Under the pieces are notes generated by a model, which searched no databases, was not told the origin of the DNA, and saw nothing but the letters and a program-made list of their open reading frames with translations. The position numbers were made by a program, and so were the translations under genes. DNA of 64,000 nt from DASRWT01 sp963748485 (GTDB lineage Bacteria > Methylomirabilota > Methylomirabilia > Rokubacteriales > CSP1-6): NCBI GenBank assembly GCA_963748485.1, contig CAVVJF010000022.1, positions 62,001-126,000 of the forward strand. Direction: 5' to 3'. Below are positions 18,409-26,523 of the stretch, piece after piece (within the stretch, counting starts at the first letter, position 1; each line of letters begins with the position of its first letter).

Positions 18409-19392
18409 ATGGCCTTCGACTACAAGCAGTACTTCGGCGACATCGTGGTCGCGCAGGACCTCGTCACCCGGCCCGAGGAGCGCACGTGGCGCCTCGCCGC
18501 GCCCCCGCGCGACGCCGAGCACCACGACATCGTGCTCTACCTCGGCTGCAACGTGCTCCGCACCTCCCACATGATCAAGACCGTCACCGCCGTCTTCGAC
18601 CGGTTGGGCCTTGACTACATCGCGGTGGGCGGCCCGACCTACTGCTGCGGCATCGTGCATCATCAGAACGGGGACACCGCCGCGTCGACGGAAATGAACC
18701 GGAGGACCCTCGAGCACTTCCAGAAGTACACGCCTCAGGAAGTGGTCATGTGGTGCCCGTCCTGCATCTACTTCTACGACGAGGTGCAGCACCTCGACCT
18801 GCCCTTTCCCACCAGCCACACCGCCGAGTTCCTCGCGCGGCGGCTGGGCGACCTCACGCTGGCGCCGGTGGCGCCGCGCACGGTGGCACTGCACGGGCAC
18901 GGCGTGGGCGAGGCGCGGCTGCGCGAGGCGGAGGCGGGCCGGCGGCTGCTCGCCGCGGTGCCCGGTCTCACCGTCGTGGACCTGCCGCCGGATACGCGTT
19001 TCGGCCGGAGCTGCAACCCCGCCCTCATGCAGACGCTCGGGCCGGAGGGCTGGCGCGCCCTCGCCCTCAGCGAGCTGGACCGCGCGCTCGCGGCGGGCGC
19101 GGACACGCTGGCCGGCATGTACCACGGCTGCCAGCGTCAGCTCTGCCCGTTTGAGGCGGAGCGCCCCATCGTGCTGGAGCACTACATCACGGTCTTCGCG
19201 CGCGCCCTCGGTATCGAGTTCGAGGACACGTTCAAGAAGTACCGCCTCTGGGCCGACCCCGAGCGCATCTTCGAGGACTCCACGCCGTGCCAGCAGGCCA
19301 ACGGGCTCGATCCCGCCAAGGCCCGCGACCTGATCGAGCGCACCTTCGTGCCCCTGGGCGCGTTAGGGCGCAATCCCGCCGTCGGCACCTGA
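18409..19392 (+). CDS. CCG-domain (Fe-S)-binding protein, HdrB-like
   Basis: 327 residues. Two cysteine-rich CCG modules are visible: YLGCNV ... GGPTYCCGIVHH ... MWCPSC in the first half, and RSCNP ... MYHGCQRQLCPFE in the second. This is the arrangement seen in HdrB and in GlpC/LutA-type proteins, where it binds a non-cubane 4Fe-4S cluster and handles disulfide or two-electron chemistry. No membrane segment. It is encoded alone, without HdrA or HdrC, followed 22 nt later by an alpha/beta hydrolase and an amidohydrolase, so it may be the redox part of a degradative pathway. Partner unknown. Confidence 0.85.
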   Translation: MAFDYKQYFGDIVVAQDLVTRPEERTWRLAAPPRDAEHHDIVLYLGCNVLRTSHMIKTVTAVFDRLGLDYIAVGGPTYCCGIVHHQNGDTAASTEMNRRTLEHFQKYTPQEVVMWCPSCIYFYDEVQHLDLPFPTSHTAEFLARRLGDLTLAPVAPRTVALHGHGVGEARLREAEAGRRLLAAVPGLTVVDLPPDTRFGRSCNPALMQTLGPEGWRALALSELDRALAAGADTLAGMYHGCQRQLCPFEAERPIVLEHYITVFARALGIEFEDTFKKYRLWADPERIFEDSTPCQQANGLDPAKARDLIERTFVPLGALGRNPAVGT

Positions 19393-19414
19393 GCCGCCGC
19401 CGCCCGCGCGCCCC

Positions 19415-20110
19415 ATGGCCACGTTCTTCGTCGCGCACGGCGCCTGGTCGGCGGGCTGGGCGTGGAAGAAGATGCACCCGCTCCTGCGCGAGCGCGGCCA
19501 CACCCTCATCGTCCCCACGCAGACCGGCCTGGGTGAGCGCGCGCATCTCGCGGGGCCGGAGATCGACCTCGAGACGCACGTGGCCGACCTGCTCGGCGTG
19601 CTCCACTGCGAGGACCTGCGCGACCTGATCCTGCTCGGACACAGCTACGGCGGCATGCTCGCCACCGCGCTCGCCGACCGCGCGCCCGATCGCTTCACCC
19701 AGCTCGTTTACCTCGACGCCTTCGTGCCCCGCGACGGGCAGGCGCTGGTGGACCTGGTGCCGGCCCCGGCTCGCGCGGGCTGGCCCACCGACGACTGGCG
19801 CACTCCGCCGAACCCCCTGCCGCCGGATACGAGCCCCGAGGACGCGGCGTGGATCACGGCGCGCCGGGTACCGCAGCCGCGGCGCTGCTTCACGCAGCCT
19901 CTCAAGCTCTCGGGCGCAGGCGCTGGCCTGGCGCGCACGTACATCTACTGCGTTCGGCCGTCTCCCGGGGACGTGTTTCGCCCGTTCGCGCAGCGCGCGC
20001 AGGCCGAAGGCTGGCGCTACCTCGAGATCGACGCCACCCACAGTCCCAACGTCACCGCGCCCGACGCGCTCGCGCGCCTGCTCGACGACATCGCGCGCCG
20101 GGCGGCCTAG
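19415..20110 (+). CDS. Alpha/beta hydrolase (EstC/salicylate-esterase-like)
   Basis: 231 residues. HGAWSAGWAWKKM (8-20) is the oxyanion segment of the small plant-methylesterase/EstC-like family. The nucleophile elbow is GHSYGG with Ser77, and the catalytic His is in DATHSPNV near residue 215. Length is normal. Family members hydrolyse methyl esters or cyclic esters. Sits between the Fe-S protein and an amidohydrolase, both on the same strand with gaps under 25 nt. Confidence 0.88.
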   Translation: MATFFVAHGAWSAGWAWKKMHPLLRERGHTLIVPTQTGLGERAHLAGPEIDLETHVADLLGVLHCEDLRDLILLGHSYGGMLATALADRAPDRFTQLVYLDAFVPRDGQALVDLVPAPARAGWPTDDWRTPPNPLPPDTSPEDAAWITARRVPQPRRCFTQPLKLSGAGAGLARTYIYCVRPSPGDVFRPFAQRAQAEGWRYLEIDATHSPNVTAPDALARLLDDIARRAA

Positions 20111-20134
20111 CCGCGTCGGAAGGAGTCGAACCCC

Positions 20135-21514
20135 ATGGCCTCCTCCAGCCTCAAGATCGATCACGCCCGGTACGTCATCACCGTCGACGCCCAGCGTCGC
20201 ATCATCCGCGACGGCGCCGTCCTGGTGGAGAACGGCCGGATCAGCCGGGTCGGCCGCGCCGCCGAGCTCGCCGACGCGCGCGCGGATCGGGTGATCGACG
20301 CGCGCGACCTCGTCGTGACGCCCGGCTTCTTCAACGGGCACATGCACATCAGCTACGCGCACCCCGTACGCGGGATATTCCCCGACGACGTCGGGAGTCC
20401 GCTGAAGCAGGTGTTCACGCTGCAGGGGGCCATGACCGAGGAGGAGGAGTATCACGCCTCGCTGCTGGCCCTCGTGGAGCTCGTCAAGAACGGCACCGTC
20501 TGCCTGCTCGATCCCGGCTCGACCAAGTACCCCGACGCGTGTCTCCAGGCCTACGAGGACGCCGGCGTCCGCGTGATCATGGGCGAGTGCGTCACCGACC
20601 GGGAGGCGCCGTTCCCGCTACCGCGGTATGCCACCGCGGAGGCGGTCACGCGCACGGTGGGGTTCCTCGATAAGTGGAACGGCCGCCTTGGCGGCCGTCT
20701 CCGCGCCTGGGCGATGCCGTTCTCGCCGGAGAGCTGCAGCGCCGAGCTACTGCAGGCGATCAAGCGCGCTGTCGACGAGCGGCGCACCGGACTGACCCTG
20801 CATCACGGCAGCGGGGCACAGGCCCGCAAGGAGTATCAAGCACGCGGGGCCAAGAGCCCCACCGAGTATCTCGAGGGGCTGGGCGTCCTGGGGCCGACCA
20901 CGCTGCTCGCCCACGCCCTCGGCATCGACGACGCCGAGATCGACTGCATGGCGCGCACTGGCACCGCGGTGGCGATGTGCCCGGTTACCGCCGCCAAGGG
21001 CGCGCGCGGCGTGGGCGCCCACGGCCGCATGCCGGAGCTCCTGGCCCGGGGCGTGCGCGTGGCGCTCGGGTGCGACTCGCCCAACAACTCGAATCACCTC
21101 GACCTGGTTCGCTCCATGAACATGGCGGCCATCCAGTACAAGGACGCGCGCCAGGACATGGCGCAGATCCCCGCCGAGACCGCCCTGGAGCTGGGCACCC
21201 GCGTGGGCGCGGCGGCGATGGGCCTGGGGGACGAGCTCGGCAGCATCGAGGCGGGCAAGCGGGCGGACCTCGTGGGCTTCGACACGCAGCGGCCGGAGTG
21301 GCAGGCGCTCTGGAACCCGGTGAGCAACCTCGTCTACAACGCCGACGGCCGGAGCGTGCACACCGTCATCATCGACGGGCGCGTCGTCGTCGACGCCTAT
21401 CGCCAGACGTTCGTCGACGAGCGGAAGCTCTATGCCACCGTCCAGGAGATCGGCGAGCGCCTGCAGGCACGCACCGGCATCAAGGCCCCGCCGTCGCGCT
21501 GGCCCGTCGTTTGA
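20135..21514 (+). CDS. Amidohydrolase family protein (TRZ/ATZ, cytosine-deaminase-like)
   Basis: 459 residues with the composite architecture of metal-dependent amidohydrolases: an N-terminal beta sandwich (INGAVLVENGRI-like), PGFFNGHMHIS with metal ligands His69 and His71, a His in LTLHHGSG, LLAHALGI, and the catalytic Asp in LGCDSPNNSN. The C-terminus returns to the beta sandwich (IIDGRVVVDAYR). It probably deaminates or dechlorinates a heterocycle or hydrolyses a cyclic amide in the cytoplasm. GGAAGGAG precedes the ATG. Its 3' end faces the binding-protein gene, 9 nt apart. Confidence 0.9.
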   Translation: MASSSLKIDHARYVITVDAQRRIIRDGAVLVENGRISRVGRAAELADARADRVIDARDLVVTPGFFNGHMHISYAHPVRGIFPDDVGSPLKQVFTLQGAMTEEEEYHASLLALVELVKNGTVCLLDPGSTKYPDACLQAYEDAGVRVIMGECVTDREAPFPLPRYATAEAVTRTVGFLDKWNGRLGGRLRAWAMPFSPESCSAELLQAIKRAVDERRTGLTLHHGSGAQARKEYQARGAKSPTEYLEGLGVLGPTTLLAHALGIDDAEIDCMARTGTAVAMCPVTAAKGARGVGAHGRMPELLARGVRVALGCDSPNNSNHLDLVRSMNMAAIQYKDARQDMAQIPAETALELGTRVGAAAMGLGDELGSIEAGKRADLVGFDTQRPEWQALWNPVSNLVYNADGRSVHTVIIDGRVVVDAYRQTFVDERKLYATVQEIGERLQARTGIKAPPSRWPVV

Positions 21515-21523
21515 GGGCGGAGG

Positions 21524-23161
21524 CTACTTGTCGAGCCACACCCCCATCAGGCGCCCGCCGTAGTCGTTGCCGATGTTCGGCGCGAAGTTCCGCACGTAGG
21601 GCTCCCAGGCCGAGATCACCCGGGCGGCAGGGCTCACGAAGAGCTGGTAGGCGTGCTGGGCGAAGTGGCGCTGGATGTCGAAGATGATCTCGCGCCGTTT
21701 CTTCTCGTCGAAGGTGCGGCGCTGCAGCAGGATCATCTCGTTGAGCTTGGCGTCGTTCACCCCGGCGGTGTTCTGCGGCCGCCCCGGCAGGAGGTTGATC
21801 AGGTAGGGGTCCGGCGTCGTCGCCCCGCCCCGCAACGTGATGATCATCTTCTCGAAGTTCCGGGCCAGGCTGGAGGCGATGAAGGCGTTGCCCTCCTTGA
21901 GCTTGAGCTCGGTCTCGATGCCCGCCCGCTTCCACTCACTGATGATGGCCTGCACGACGTCGGAGAAGGCGGTGCCCCAGGTTCCCGACGACTCCACGGG
22001 GAACTTGAGCCCACTCTGTCCCGCCTGGGCGAGGAGACGCTTGGCCCCCGCCGGGTCGGCCTCGTAGATCTGGCGGCCCTCCGGCGTCAGCTGGCCGATC
22101 GGGATCGCCCACTCGGTGAGCGCGGCGGGCACGAGCGGATTGGCCGACCCGTGCCCGTAGCCCATGGGGTTCACCTTGATCACTTCCGTGAGATTGACGG
22201 CCATGTGCAGCGCGCGGCGCACGCGCACGTCGCGGAGCGGCTCCGCCTCGAGCTTGGGGACGGCGAAGGTCGAGATGAGCCACGTGTACTCCGCCGTCTG
22301 GATGTTCGGCTTGCGGCGCTTGACCACCTCGAGGTCCGAGCGCTGGAAGGTCATGTGGATCTCGGGCGCGAAGTCGTACTGGCCGCTCAGCCAGGCCGCG
22401 AGCTTGGAGGCGGGGTCGGTGTCGATGCGGAACTCGATGCCGTCCACGTAGGGGAGCCCCGGCTGGAAGTAGTGGGGATTGCGCACGAAGGAGACGCGCA
22501 CGTTGGGCTCGTAGCGCTCCAACATCCAGGGCCCGGTGCCGATCACCGTCTCCGGCGACTTGAAGAGGCCCTCCTTGTCCGCGGCTTCCCTGGGGAGGAT
22601 GGCAGAGAGGGCGGGGCTCTCCAGGAACCAGGCGAACGGCTCCTTCATGGTGAAGCGCACGGTGTGGCGATCGAGCGCCTCGACCTTGTCGATCTCCTCG
22701 TAGGCGGCGCGGTTGGGGTTGCCCTTGATGGTGAGCGCCCGCTGGAAGGTGAAGACGACGTCCTCCGCGGTCATCTCGCGCCCGTTGACGGGAGGCTTCG
22801 CGTGGAACCGCACGCCCTTGCGGAGCTTGAAGATGTAGGTGGTGTCGTTCGGCCGCTCCCACGATTCGGCCAGATGCGGCTCGATGGGGAGCGTCCCCGG
22901 CGTCACGCTCGGACCGGCCTTGTGCCGGACCAGCCCTCCGTGCGTCAGCGAGGTATAGATGAAGGTCCACCAGTGGGGGGTCTGATGGGGATCGAAGTGC
23001 GGCGCGTCGAAGCCCGCCAGGCGGATGGTGCCGCCCCGCTTGGGCGTCTGGGCGGCGGCAGGTCCGGGCCGTAGCAGATCGAGGGAGCCGCCCGCGGCAG
23101 CGGCGGCGCCCACGAGCTTCAAGAGGTCACGGCGGCTGACGGCGCTGGGATCGTGATCCAT
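21524..23161 (-). CDS. Tat-exported ABC transporter substrate-binding protein, peptide/nickel type (SBP_bac_5)
   Basis: 545 residues from ATG 23161, preceded by GGGAGGA 8 nt upstream; a longer in-frame start at 23194 has no ribosome site. The N-terminus has a twin-arginine motif (SRRDLLKLVG, Arg10-Arg11), a hydrophobic Ala-rich stretch and cleavage near AAAQ. The body is a DppA/OppA-like type II lobe: LAESWERPNDTTYIFKLRKGVRFH, DPASKLAAWLSGQYD and ADPAGAKRLLAQAG. The ligand is unknown. No permease lies alongside. Tat export suggests folding before transport, which is unusual but known for such proteins. Confidence 0.9.
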   Translation of the reverse strand: MDHDPSAVSRRDLLKLVGAAAAAGGSLDLLRPGPAAAQTPKRGGTIRLAGFDAPHFDPHQTPHWWTFIYTSLTHGGLVRHKAGPSVTPGTLPIEPHLAESWERPNDTTYIFKLRKGVRFHAKPPVNGREMTAEDVVFTFQRALTIKGNPNRAAYEEIDKVEALDRHTVRFTMKEPFAWFLESPALSAILPREAADKEGLFKSPETVIGTGPWMLERYEPNVRVSFVRNPHYFQPGLPYVDGIEFRIDTDPASKLAAWLSGQYDFAPEIHMTFQRSDLEVVKRRKPNIQTAEYTWLISTFAVPKLEAEPLRDVRVRRALHMAVNLTEVIKVNPMGYGHGSANPLVPAALTEWAIPIGQLTPEGRQIYEADPAGAKRLLAQAGQSGLKFPVESSGTWGTAFSDVVQAIISEWKRAGIETELKLKEGNAFIASSLARNFEKMIITLRGGATTPDPYLINLLPGRPQNTAGVNDAKLNEMILLQRRTFDEKKRREIIFDIQRHFAQHAYQLFVSPAARVISAWEPYVRNFAPNIGNDYGGRLMGVWLDK

Positions 23162-23283
23162 GGCGGTTCCTCCCGAAAGTTGGTCGAGAGCCACGGGACG
23201 GGACGACAGCCGGACGGTCCACGCGAACGGCGCGGTCGAGCTGGACGGTGCGGCAGGACTCTAGCGGAGGTGGCCGCGCGGCG

Positions 23284-24018
23284 TCAAGCCCGTCCCGCCA
23301 CCGCGTGGATGGGATGGCAGGCAGGCTCGATCGCATAGTCGGCGACCTTGAGCTCGGCGAGCTTCTTGCGCCCGGCGGCGGTCACGGCCAGCGCCCGGCT
23401 GTCGGGGACGCGCGCGATCCAGCGCCGCTCGAGGAGAGCCTCGGCGAGAGCCGCCCCCACCGCGCCCGAGATGTGATGGCGCCGCTCGGTCCAGTCGAGA
23501 CACCCGCGGCAGTACTGGCGCTTGGCGCCGCGCGCCTTCGGCAGATCGACGCCAAGCCCGGCCAGGAACCGCGCGCCGCCGGGCGTGACCTCACCGCCGC
23601 CGTCGGTGAGCACGACGTGTCGGCGGCGCAGCAGCATGTCGCACAGCGCGACGCCGAGGCGCCCGGCGATGTGGTCGTAGCACATGCGCGCCTCGCGCAG
23701 CGCGGGCTCGACGCGATGCTGTGGCGGCCAGTCGCGGGCGGGCACGGTCGCCACCGTCATCAGGCCCTCGATGGCGCGGGCCACCTCCGCCGACCGCAGG
23801 CGATAGTAGTGGCAGCGGCCCTGCTTCTCCATCACCAGCAGATGGCCGGCGACGAGCCGGGAGAGGTGGCTGCTCGCGGTGGCCGCGGTCACCCCCGCGA
23901 AGTAGGCCAGCTCCTTCGCGGTCAGCGCGCGGCCGGTGAGGAGCGCGGTCAAGATGCGCGTGCGGGCGGGCTCGCCGAGGAGCCCCGCCACGGTGGAGAG
24001 CATGTCCGTGTCGCCCAT
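23284..24018 (-). CDS. ArsR-family transcriptional regulator with C-terminal ligand domain
   Basis: 244 residues. Residues 1-90 form an ArsR winged helix (LLGEPARTRILTALLTGRALTAKELAYFAGVTAATASSHL then GRCHYYRL). A long C-terminal part contains RMCYDHIAGRLGV and QYCRGCLDWTERRHHISGAVG, a pattern common in soil ArsR regulators of this length; it lacks a CxC metal site next to the DNA helix. It is divergent from a NIPSNAP gene across a perfect inverted repeat and probably represses both. A -10 element ends 6-7 nt before the ATG, so the mRNA may be leaderless. Confidence 0.88.
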   Translation of the reverse strand: MGDTDMLSTVAGLLGEPARTRILTALLTGRALTAKELAYFAGVTAATASSHLSRLVAGHLLVMEKQGRCHYYRLRSAEVARAIEGLMTVATVPARDWPPQHRVEPALREARMCYDHIAGRLGVALCDMLLRRRHVVLTDGGGEVTPGGARFLAGLGVDLPKARGAKRQYCRGCLDWTERRHHISGAVGAALAEALLERRWIARVPDSRALAVTAAGRKKLAELKVADYAIEPACHPIHAVAGRA

Positions 24019-24024
24019 GCCTAC

Positions 24025-24053
24025 ACACTAGAGCCGGCGCCCGCGCGCGGCAA
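24025..24053 (-). promoter_or_regulatory. arsR promoter, predicted leaderless
   Basis: Minus-strand TTGCCG (24053-24048), 17-nt spacer, TAGTGT (24030-24025). Transcription would start at about 24018-24019, which is the ATG itself. Confidence 0.4.
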
Positions 24054-24059
24054 GCCGCG

Positions 24060-24083
24060 ACGCTTCGGTCTGGATCGAAGCGT
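24060..24083. promoter_or_regulatory. Perfect 8-bp inverted repeat, candidate ArsR operator
   Basis: ACGCTTCG (24060-24067), 8-nt spacer, CGAAGCGT (24076-24083). It lies just upstream of the predicted arsR -35 and 53 nt before the NIPSNAP ATG, the expected place for an operator controlling both divergent genes. Confidence 0.6.
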
Positions 24084-24136
24084 TCGGCGTGGACGCTCGC
24101 GCCTCGCCTCGCCATACTCCAGCCAAGGAGGAGGAC

Positions 24137-24445
24137 ATGATCACACTGTGCATTCGCTATACGCTCGACGCCGCCAAGGTCGCCGACTTCACCAGCTACG
24201 CGCAGGGCGTGGCCGGCCCCATCGAGCGCTGCGGCGGCAAGGTCGTCGGCTATTTCGCGCCGACGAAGTTCGCCGGCCCCACCAATGTCGGGCTCTCGCT
24301 CATCGAGTTCCCGAGCCTCGCGGCCTACGAGCACTACCGCGAGACGCTTGCGGCCGACCCCGAGCACACGGAGGTGGCGCGACGCGTCGGGCAATCCGGC
24401 GCGGTGCTCGTCGAGGACCGCTCGTTCGTGCAGCGCGTAGCGTAG
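24137..24445 (+). CDS. NIPSNAP family protein
   Basis: 102 residues from ATG 24137, which has AAGGAGG 6-8 nt upstream; an in-frame codon at 24089 has none. The sequence ITLCIRYTLDAAKVADFTSYAQ ... YFAPTKFAGPTNVGLSLIEFPSLAAYEHYRETL is a single ferredoxin-like alpha/beta barrel half, as in NIPSNAP and ABM proteins. Function of bacterial NIPSNAPs is not established. The divergent ArsR regulator is its likely controller. Its 3' end faces the gamma-glutamyltransferase gene, 6 nt apart. Confidence 0.85.
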   Translation: MITLCIRYTLDAAKVADFTSYAQGVAGPIERCGGKVVGYFAPTKFAGPTNVGLSLIEFPSLAAYEHYRETLAADPEHTEVARRVGQSGAVLVEDRSFVQRVA

Positions 24446-24451
24446 GGATCG

Positions 24452-26251
24452 CTACCAGGCCAGCGCGTAGGTGGGACGTCGCGGATCGGCGCCGGCGGAG
24501 AGGACGCCCGACTCGGGGTCACGGTGGGAGACCACCGCCCCGATGCCGCAGGCGCCGATCTCGGTGACGGCGTGGCCGAGCGCGGTCAGCTCCGCGCGCG
24601 TGGCCTCGGAGATGCCCGGCTCCACGTGGAGCACGCCCGGCTTGTACACGCGCGGGTAGAACGAGTTGACGAGGGTCTGCGTGGAGAAGCGCGGAGCCTC
24701 CACCGCCTGCTGCGGGTTCATGCCGAAGACGAGGAGGTTCAGGATGATCTGGAGATCGGCCTGGGCCTGGTCGTCGCCGCCGGGACAGCCCACGGTGGTG
24801 GTAGGCACGCCGCCGTCGCAGATGAGATAGCTCACCAGCGTCGTGCGCGGCCGCTTGCCGGGCGCGAGGGCGTTGGGGTGTCCGTCCTCGAGCACCAGCA
24901 TCTCGCTGCGTGTGCTCAGCGTGCAGCCGAGCTCCGGCGCGAAGGCCGACTTGCGGAACACGCCGCCGCTCGGCGTGAGCGCGATCATGTTGCCCTCGCG
25001 GTCGATGGCGGCCACGTGGGTGGTGCCGTCGGGCACGGGCGCGGTGGCGCCGGGCTCCGCGGCGTGGGCGTCGACGCCGGCGCGCGCGCGGGCCGCGCAA
25101 TCCGGCCAGAGCTCGCCGGGCGCCGGCGCCTCGGGGGCGGCGCGGTCCATCTGGATCAGCCGCGCCCGCTCCGCCGCGTACGCGGGGGCAAGCAGCTCGG
25201 CGAGCGGCACCGAGGCGTGCAGGGGATCGCCGTAGTAGCGCTCGCGGTCGGCGAAGGCGAGCTTCAAGGCCTCCGACACCGCGTGGATGTAGGGAGCGGT
25301 GTTGTGGCCGAGGGCGCGGAGGTCGAGGCTGGCGAGTATGCCGAGGGCCTGCATGAGCACGGGCCCCTGTGTCCACGCCGACTGGCCCAGGATGTCGCGG
25401 CCCGCGAAGGCGATCCGCACGGGAACCTCGAGGCGCGCGCGATAGCCGGCGAGATCCGAGGCGCGCAGCAGACCTCCGAGCCGCGTGGAGAAGCCGCCGA
25501 TCGCCTCCGCGATGTCGCCCTGATAGAAGCGCGTGCGCGCGGCGGCGATGCCGGCCGCCCGGTGTCCGCGCGCCCCGCGATCGGCCTCGGCGAGGCGCCG
25601 CAGCGTGCCCGCGAGCGCCGGCTGGGTGAGGAGCGCGCCCAGCGACGGCGCCTCCCCGCCGGGATAGAACACGTCGTGCCCGCCGGGGGGATACAGGTCG
25701 AACTGGCTCCTCGATTCGGGGATCGCGAGCATCTGCCGCATGTACTCGTACATCGGGAAGCCGCGCTCGGCGTACTCGAGCGCGGGCGCCAGCGCCTCCG
25801 ACAGCGTGCGCGTCCCATAGGTCTCCAGCAGGGTCAGGTAGGCGTCGACCGCGCCGGGCACGGTGAACGAGAGATGCGCGTCGCTACCGGGCCCGGTGGG
25901 GATGCGGTCGAAGCCGCGTTCGCGGAAGAACGGGATGGTGGCCAGCGTGGGCGCGGTGCCCTGGCCGCTCAGCGCGCGCGTCTCGCCGCGCCGCGCGTCG
26001 TACACCATGGCGACGCACTCGCCGCAGAGCGTGTAGGAGGCGGTCGGCTCCACGACGGCGGCGGCGAAGCCCGCGGCGGCGGCCGCGTCGAAGGCATTGC
26101 CGCCGGCGAGCAGCATGCGCATGCCCGCCATGGCGACGAGGGGATGCCCCGCCGAGACCACGCCCTGCGTGCCGGCGACGACGGGCCGGGTGGTCGCCCG
26201 CTCCGCAGTGTGGTGCTCCAGCTCGTGAATCCGTCCGGGGGTCGTGGGCAT
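24452..26251 (-). CDS. Gamma-glutamyltransferase family protein
   Basis: 599 residues from ATG 26251 (GAGGAGG about 11 nt upstream; a longer frame to 26341 would run into the promoter of the opposite unit). NAFDAAAAAGFAAAVVEPTASYTLCGECVAMVYD opens the large subunit. The autocatalytic cleavage site is GTTHVAAIDREGN with predicted N-nucleophile Thr410. The small subunit carries GCTLSTRSEM, GGDDQAQADLQIILNLLVFGMNPQQAVEAPRF. No secretion signal is obvious. Members cleave glutathione or gamma-glutamyl amides, or act as cephalosporin-acylase-like amidases; the replaced lid-loop text does not allow a choice. Confidence 0.9.
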   Translation of the reverse strand: MPTTPGRIHELEHHTAERATTRPVVAGTQGVVSAGHPLVAMAGMRMLLAGGNAFDAAAAAGFAAAVVEPTASYTLCGECVAMVYDARRGETRALSGQGTAPTLATIPFFRERGFDRIPTGPGSDAHLSFTVPGAVDAYLTLLETYGTRTLSEALAPALEYAERGFPMYEYMRQMLAIPESRSQFDLYPPGGHDVFYPGGEAPSLGALLTQPALAGTLRRLAEADRGARGHRAAGIAAARTRFYQGDIAEAIGGFSTRLGGLLRASDLAGYRARLEVPVRIAFAGRDILGQSAWTQGPVLMQALGILASLDLRALGHNTAPYIHAVSEALKLAFADRERYYGDPLHASVPLAELLAPAYAAERARLIQMDRAAPEAPAPGELWPDCAARARAGVDAHAAEPGATAPVPDGTTHVAAIDREGNMIALTPSGGVFRKSAFAPELGCTLSTRSEMLVLEDGHPNALAPGKRPRTTLVSYLICDGGVPTTTVGCPGGDDQAQADLQIILNLLVFGMNPQQAVEAPRFSTQTLVNSFYPRVYKPGVLHVEPGISEATRAELTALGHAVTEIGACGIGAVVSHRDPESGVLSAGADPRRPTYALAW

Positions 26252-26293
26252 TCGCGGTAGCGCCTCCTCGCGCCTCGATCCTAGCACCTCCGC

Positions 26294-26322
26294 TTGACAC
26301 GAGCGGACGCCCCACGTATAAG
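26294..26322 (+). promoter_or_regulatory. Near-consensus sigma-70 promoter upstream of the dapA leader
   Basis: TTGACA (26294-26299), 17-nt spacer, TATAAG (26317-26322). It is the best promoter match in the window. Predicted start is about 26329, close to 195 nt before dapA. Confidence 0.8.
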
Positions 26323-26331
26323 AGCCGAACC

Positions 26332-26433
26332 ATGTCCTCACGGCTCAAGCGCGCCGCCGAGAAGAGCCGGCTGGGGTCCCGATATCCGGGACGCCCAGCG
26401 ACGCTGGTGGCGCGCGCCGGAGGAGAGCCCTAG
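26332..26433 (+). CDS. Possible 33-residue leader peptide, leaderless start
   Basis: ATG 26332 to TAG 26431-26433, 33 codons. The predicted transcription start is only 2-3 nt upstream, so translation would be leaderless. The peptide is basic: six of 33 residues are arginine, spread along the chain, and three are lysine or histidine-like basic partners at most. The frame covers both the strong hairpin and the candidate antiterminator strand, so ribosome progress would change folding. There is no run of one amino acid as in classical leader peptides. It may simply be an unused frame in a non-coding RNA. Confidence 0.35.
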   Translation: MSSRLKRAAEKSRLGSRYPGRPATLVARAGGEP

Positions 26434-26462
26434 TCGGCATTCCACGACGTTCCGGACCTTCG

Positions 26463-26494
26463 AGGCCCGCGACCACCCGGTCGCGGGCCTTTTT
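26463..26494 (+). terminator. Intrinsic terminator upstream of dapA
   Basis: Perfect 12-bp stem AGGCCCGCGACC (26463-26474) / GGTCGCGGGCCT (26479-26490), loop ACCC, followed by TTTT to give five T in a row. It sits 29 nt before the dapA ATG and downstream of a strong promoter, so it terminates or attenuates the leader RNA. Confidence 0.85.
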
Positions 26495-26523
26495 GCGTTC
26501 CGGGAACCGAAAAGGAGAAGCGC

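Larger units (their letters stand above)
26329..26494 (+). promoter_or_regulatory. Structured 5' leader of dapA, candidate transcription attenuator
   Basis: Between the promoter and dapA lie, in order: a 33-codon ORF, a hairpin at 26370-26399 (12 bp: GCTGGG+GTCCCG against CGGGAC+CCCAGC, one bulged G, loop ATATC), and an intrinsic terminator at 26463-26494. The segment GGTGGCGCG (26406-26414) can pair with CGCGACCACC (26468-26477, bulged A26472), which includes most of the terminator's 5' arm. That is the expected layout of an antiterminator competing with a terminator. It matches no riboswitch family I can recognise; the T-box core sequence is absent. Confidence 0.55.

Noticed and set aside
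26400..26425. Possible T-box core (GGTGGCGCGCG) before dapA
   Set aside because: The invariant GGNACC of the T-box is missing and no stem I specifier loop was found.
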